NCBI RefSeq assembly: GCF_963677945.1
Contig: NZ_OY782578.1
Coordinates: forward strand, 2,261,258-2,325,257
Direction of reading: 5' to 3'
DNA from: an uncultured Bacteroides sp.
GTDB taxonomy: Bacteria; Bacteroidota; Bacteroidia; Bacteroidales; Bacteroidaceae
DNA length: 64,000 bases
The notes beneath the pieces are model-generated. The model had not been told where the DNA came from. It saw only the letters and a list, made by a program, of their open reading frames with translations, and made no database searches. The position numbers and the translations under genes are program-made. Below, piece after piece: positions 61,067-64,000 of the stretch (position 1 is its first letter; each line of letters begins with the position of its first letter).

Positions 61067-61095
61067 CAAATATACAACAAAAAACAATTCACAAA
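61067..61095 (-). promoter_or_regulatory. promoter of the porin operon with almost no leader
   Basis: On the minus strand TTTG (61095-61092), 17 bp, TATATTTG (61074-61067), then CGTCCATT and ATG. The predicted transcription start is within about two bases of the start codon. Confidence 0.6.
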
Positions 61096-61143
61096 GATTA
61101 TTTGTTAAGCACGTTCTTTTAAATGTTCCTTTTTTTTCTTTTA

Positions 61144-63456
61144 TCAACAGTTTATAGCGATTATTAATTCAGATTTTGGCTTAATGGAATAGTTTTTACC
61201 ATAGACCTGAATGCATACATCTGTGTCTGCAAGATTGTTTACACTCATTTCTTTATGGCTGACTTTTATAACTAAAAAGTAGCCGTTGAATTTAACTTTA
61301 AATTGATATGATTGCCATTTTGGAGGAATAAGCGGTTCAAAAGATGCCTTTCCTCTGTCTAACTTCATACCGGCAAATCCTTCTACTAAAGCCAGCCAAC
61401 TACCAGGCATACTAGTAATATGGAGTCCCTCTTTTAAATCATTGTTGTAATCATCAAGATCCAGGCGGGTAGCTTTTAAGAATAAATCATAAGCATTATC
61501 AACGTCTCCTATACGAGCAGCCAGGATGGCGTGAACAAAATAGGATAGCGACGATTCGTGAAGCGTTCGTGGTTCGTAAAAGAGGAAATTCTTCTTGATA
61601 GCTTCCTTATCAAAATAATTTCTGTGGAGGTAAATTCCAAGAAGAACATCGCTTTGCTTAATAAAACAAGAGCGCAAAATTCTGTCCCATGACCAATGCT
61701 GACTAATGGGGCGTTCGGATGGATTTATGTCTGACACAACTTTAAGTTCTTTGTCCATATATCCATCTTGTTGCACAAATATCCCTTTATCTTTGTCCTC
61801 TGGTAAGTACATGTTATCAATTATATCTTGCCATCTTTCAGTTTCTTCCAGCTGAAAGTCGGTTTTATTTAAGACTCGTTGATAATCATCCGGATATTTC
61901 TCTTTTACCAACTCCAGATAATAGAGAGTTGATTTCAAATTTTGTATGCAACTGTAGTTGGTATACCAGTTATTATCTACGTTGTTTTCATATTCGTTCG
62001 GACCTGTAACTCCTAATATCACGTATTTCTGTTTAGGAGTAGAGAAGCTTACCCTTTGACTCCAGAATCGGGATATTCCAATAAGAACTTCAAGACCATA
62101 CTTCGCTACATAATCTGTTTTCCCTGTATAGTTGGTGTATAAATCAATGGTGTATGCAATGATGCCATTACGATGAATTTCTTCAAAAGTAATTTCCCAT
62201 TCATTGTGACATTCAACTCCATCCATGGTAACCATCGGATAAAGTGCTGCACCGTTTGTAAATCCTAATTTCTCAGCATTTTCTATAGCTTTGGGTAAAT
62301 GGTTGTATCTGTAAAGCAAAAGATTGATTGCCAGATTTTCAAATCCGGCTAACAAGTAATAAGGGATACAGCATAATTCTGTATTCCATTGAGTATTTCC
62401 TCCATACTTTTCTCCCGTAAATCCTTTAGATCCAATATTTAAGCTTGGGTTGTCGCCCTTGTAGTTTTGGTGGATTTGAAATAGATTGAAACGAATGGCT
62501 TGTTGTACTTCATCATCTCCTTCAATTTTTACATCAATGATATCCCATATTTTGCTCCATTCTTTCTTTTGTTCATCTAAGAGCGCTGCCCATCCTATAC
62601 CTTTTGCTTTCTGAGCCTCGTTAATTGATTCCTCCACAAGTTTTTTTCTATCGCAATAGAGCGAAGAAACAATAGACGTATATTTTATTAATGATAAAGT
62701 TTCACCTGGTTTTATATCAGAGCCAACACTAAATCCTACTAATTTCTCTTTTTCAATTCTAATCGGTCTGTTAGTTATTTCTTTATTATTTTTGAATAGC
62801 TGATAAGTTGTGGCACAACAAGCCTGAGAATCTTCACGTTTAGTCTGCGTCCACAATAAAGCATAGTCGTGAGTAGTTTCTGCCAGGATGATATTCCACA
62901 TTTTTTCATTGAAATTAGAACTTTCATGAATTACATCTCCGTTGATATAGGGGAGAAGTGATACCTTTCCTTCATAATTTACAGAAGTAACACTGTATTT
63001 TATCAGACAGAGATTTAATAGAGTCATACTATAAAAGCGCTCCACATGGATTTTTAAAGTGTATCCTTTAGGAGAAGTTACGGTGAAAGTCCTTTCCGAA
63101 ACGCCTTCTCTCATTAAGAGCTTACGCTCAAACTCATTTATATCCCATACTTCAAGATTGAGTTCCTCGTCTATAAGTCTAAGGTTAATGCCACTCCAAT
63201 AGGGAGCATTAGGCATACGCGAAAAATAACGTGGATATCCATTTTTCCACCATCCAACACGCGTACGGTCCTGGAAATAAATACCTGCAATATACGATCC
63301 TTGAAGTGTGTCGCCTGTATAAGTCTCTTCGAAGTTCCCTCGCTGACCAATTCTTCCGTTTCCAATACTGAAAATACTTTCGGAAGCTCTTTGGTTTTTA
63401 AGGTGAAATTCTTCTTCAATAATATTCCATCCGTCTGTTTTTAGGAATCTTTTCAT
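61144..63456 (-). CDS. GH65 disaccharide phosphorylase-like enzyme
   Basis: This 770-residue cytoplasmic protein has an N-terminal beta-sandwich (about 1-260; SIFSIGNGRIGQRGNFEE) and an (alpha/alpha)6 barrel (about 300-680). The catalytic acid is Glu488 in VTGPNEYENNVDNNWYTN, aligned with the catalytic Glu of maltose phosphorylases. The phosphate-binding part includes KQSDVLLG and HESSLSYFVHA, and a small C-terminal beta domain follows. GH65 members split maltose, trehalose or kojibiose with phosphate to beta-glucose-1-phosphate plus glucose. A sugar-type MFS transporter lies directly upstream on the same strand. Which disaccharide is used is not determined. Confidence 0.9.
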   Translation of the reverse strand: MKRFLKTDGWNIIEEEFHLKNQRASESIFSIGNGRIGQRGNFEETYTGDTLQGSYIAGIYFQDRTRVGWWKNGYPRYFSRMPNAPYWSGINLRLIDEELNLEVWDINEFERKLLMREGVSERTFTVTSPKGYTLKIHVERFYSMTLLNLCLIKYSVTSVNYEGKVSLLPYINGDVIHESSNFNEKMWNIILAETTHDYALLWTQTKREDSQACCATTYQLFKNNKEITNRPIRIEKEKLVGFSVGSDIKPGETLSLIKYTSIVSSLYCDRKKLVEESINEAQKAKGIGWAALLDEQKKEWSKIWDIIDVKIEGDDEVQQAIRFNLFQIHQNYKGDNPSLNIGSKGFTGEKYGGNTQWNTELCCIPYYLLAGFENLAINLLLYRYNHLPKAIENAEKLGFTNGAALYPMVTMDGVECHNEWEITFEEIHRNGIIAYTIDLYTNYTGKTDYVAKYGLEVLIGISRFWSQRVSFSTPKQKYVILGVTGPNEYENNVDNNWYTNYSCIQNLKSTLYYLELVKEKYPDDYQRVLNKTDFQLEETERWQDIIDNMYLPEDKDKGIFVQQDGYMDKELKVVSDINPSERPISQHWSWDRILRSCFIKQSDVLLGIYLHRNYFDKEAIKKNFLFYEPRTLHESSLSYFVHAILAARIGDVDNAYDLFLKATRLDLDDYNNDLKEGLHITSMPGSWLALVEGFAGMKLDRGKASFEPLIPPKWQSYQFKVKFNGYFLVIKVSHKEMSVNNLADTDVCIQVYGKNYSIKPKSELIIAINC

Positions 63457-63532
63457 GGTATTTTTAATTCTTGCTCACAATAGTGATGTGTGTTTTATCT
63501 TATTTATAGTTTTTCCTTAAAGAAAAATACTA

Positions 63533-63580
63533 CGGAGAACTTTATATCAGGTACTAATAAGGTACATATAAAGTTCTCCG
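63533..63580 (-). terminator. strong hairpin between the MFS transporter and GH65 genes
   Basis: CGGAGAACTTTATA (63533-63546) pairs perfectly with its complement (63567-63580), with a GTAC/GTAC pair inside the loop. It lies 91 bp after the transporter stop. Without a clear T run it may attenuate rather than fully end transcription into the GH65 gene. Confidence 0.6.
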
Positions 63581-63671
63581 TGCATTTTATCTTGTAAGCT
63601 AATTTGCTGAAAACTTGCTGCAAGATAATAAAAATAATATTATAAAAACTGCTAAAAACTAATTTTCCAGA

Positions 63672-64000
63672 TTAATTATTTTCATGTTGTGCCAATGTTT
63701 CTTTGATAAGAAAAACACAGATAGCTCCTACAATAAGAAATATTCCTGCAAGAACCAGCATGCTTACTTGTTTACCACCCACCAGGTGAAGTAGACCTCC
63801 TCCAATTAATGCTGCGCAAATCTGAGGTAAACAGATGGTTCCATTGAATAAACCAAGATAAGCTCCCATGTTTTTTCCTGATACGGAGTTTGTTAATATA
63901 GTAAATGGCATTGCCAGCATTGCTGCCCATGCAAAACCAATTACAAAGTAAGAAGCAAACAATGAATACTGATCGTGGATAAAGAATGTAGAGATAAAGC
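63672..64000 (-). CDS. MFS transporter, C-terminal part (5' part outside window)
   Basis: The reading frame stays open to base 64000 and gives 108 C-terminal residues: three to four membrane helices with FAWAAMLAMPFTILTNSVSG and KNMGAYLGLFNGTICLPQI, ending in a polar tail KETLAQHENN. The TNSVSGKNMGAYLGLFN stretch is typical of SLC45-like glucoside/sucrose symporters of Bacteroidetes. Placed before a GH65 phosphorylase it probably imports the disaccharide that enzyme cleaves. Confidence 0.82.
   Translation of the reverse strand, partial: FISTFFIHDQYSLFASYFVIGFAWAAMLAMPFTILTNSVSGKNMGAYLGLFNGTICLPQICAALIGGGLLHLVGGKQVSMLVLAGIFLIVGAICVFLIKETLAQHENN

Noticed and set aside
1..64000. tRNA, rRNA, insertion sequences, prophage, CRISPR-cas or restriction-modification genes
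   Set aside because: None was seen on reading through; no transposase, integrase, Cas or nuclease motifs, and no cloverleaf-like sequence was noticed. Short or degenerate RNAs could be missed by eye.

Overview
The window is AT-rich, densely coding DNA from a Bacteroidales bacterium, most likely a Bacteroides relative; the species cannot be named from sequence alone. The evidence is a SusC-type receptor, an ECF sigma/FecR/STN-TonB receptor set, a hybrid two-component regulator, GH97 and GH65 enzymes, PPi-dependent phosphofructokinase, DUF4249/DUF4421/DUF4494 proteins, and Bacteroidetes-type promoters (TAnnTTTG -7 box, sometimes with TTTG upstream). No rRNA, tRNA, CRISPR array, transposase or phage gene was seen. 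The window reads as ordinary chromosome, cut at both ends inside genes.

Layout. 1-7 kb: a SusC-family receptor (only its last few residues missing), a BadF-type sugar kinase, a cupin and a nucleoside-type MFS permease. 7-12.3 kb: an ECF sigma - FecR anti-sigma - TonB receptor - DUF4249 lipoprotein operon ending in a strong terminator. 12.3-19.7 kb, mostly minus strand: an AspT-type transporter, an outer-membrane-like protein built on a 16-residue repeat, an acyl-CoA ligase, and a DUF4494 - YggS - DHOD-like operon. 20-28 kb: GH97 and carbohydrate-esterase genes, a tiny lipoprotein ORF and a divergent 1384-residue hybrid two-component sensor/regulator, together a small glycan-response locus without its own SusC/D pair. 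28-37 kb: a metallophosphoesterase, an ECF sigma with a four-helix membrane partner, a GT2 - dihydroorotase - MetH reactivation-domain operon, and mfd.

37-47 kb: a repeat-rich convergent spacer, YgiQ, a zinc amidase with a nested golvesin domain, a NagB-like/LmbE fusion whose NagB active site is degraded, and a nitrilase - acyltransferase - small protein operon. 47-57 kb: pfp, a GH25 lysozyme, a 50-residue membrane peptide, prmA, a Gly/Tyr/Ser/Arg-rich secreted protein with an OmpP1/FadL-type protein, a guanine deaminase-like enzyme, DUF4421 and a Gfo/Idh/MocA oxidoreductase. 57-64 kb: a membrane protein, a porin plus anchored solute-binding domain pair, and a GH65 phosphorylase downstream of a sugar-type MFS transporter that runs off the window.

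Main leads: the fusion protein at 43121-45103 (three of four NagB catalytic residues replaced, LmbE metal motif intact); the amidase whose zinc ligands are split by a low-complexity insert and a golvesin domain; the 48-bp-periodic surface protein; two related palindromic elements at 43048-43101 and 48956-49035, the second enclosing a promoter; and promoters so close to start codons that the mRNAs may be leaderless.
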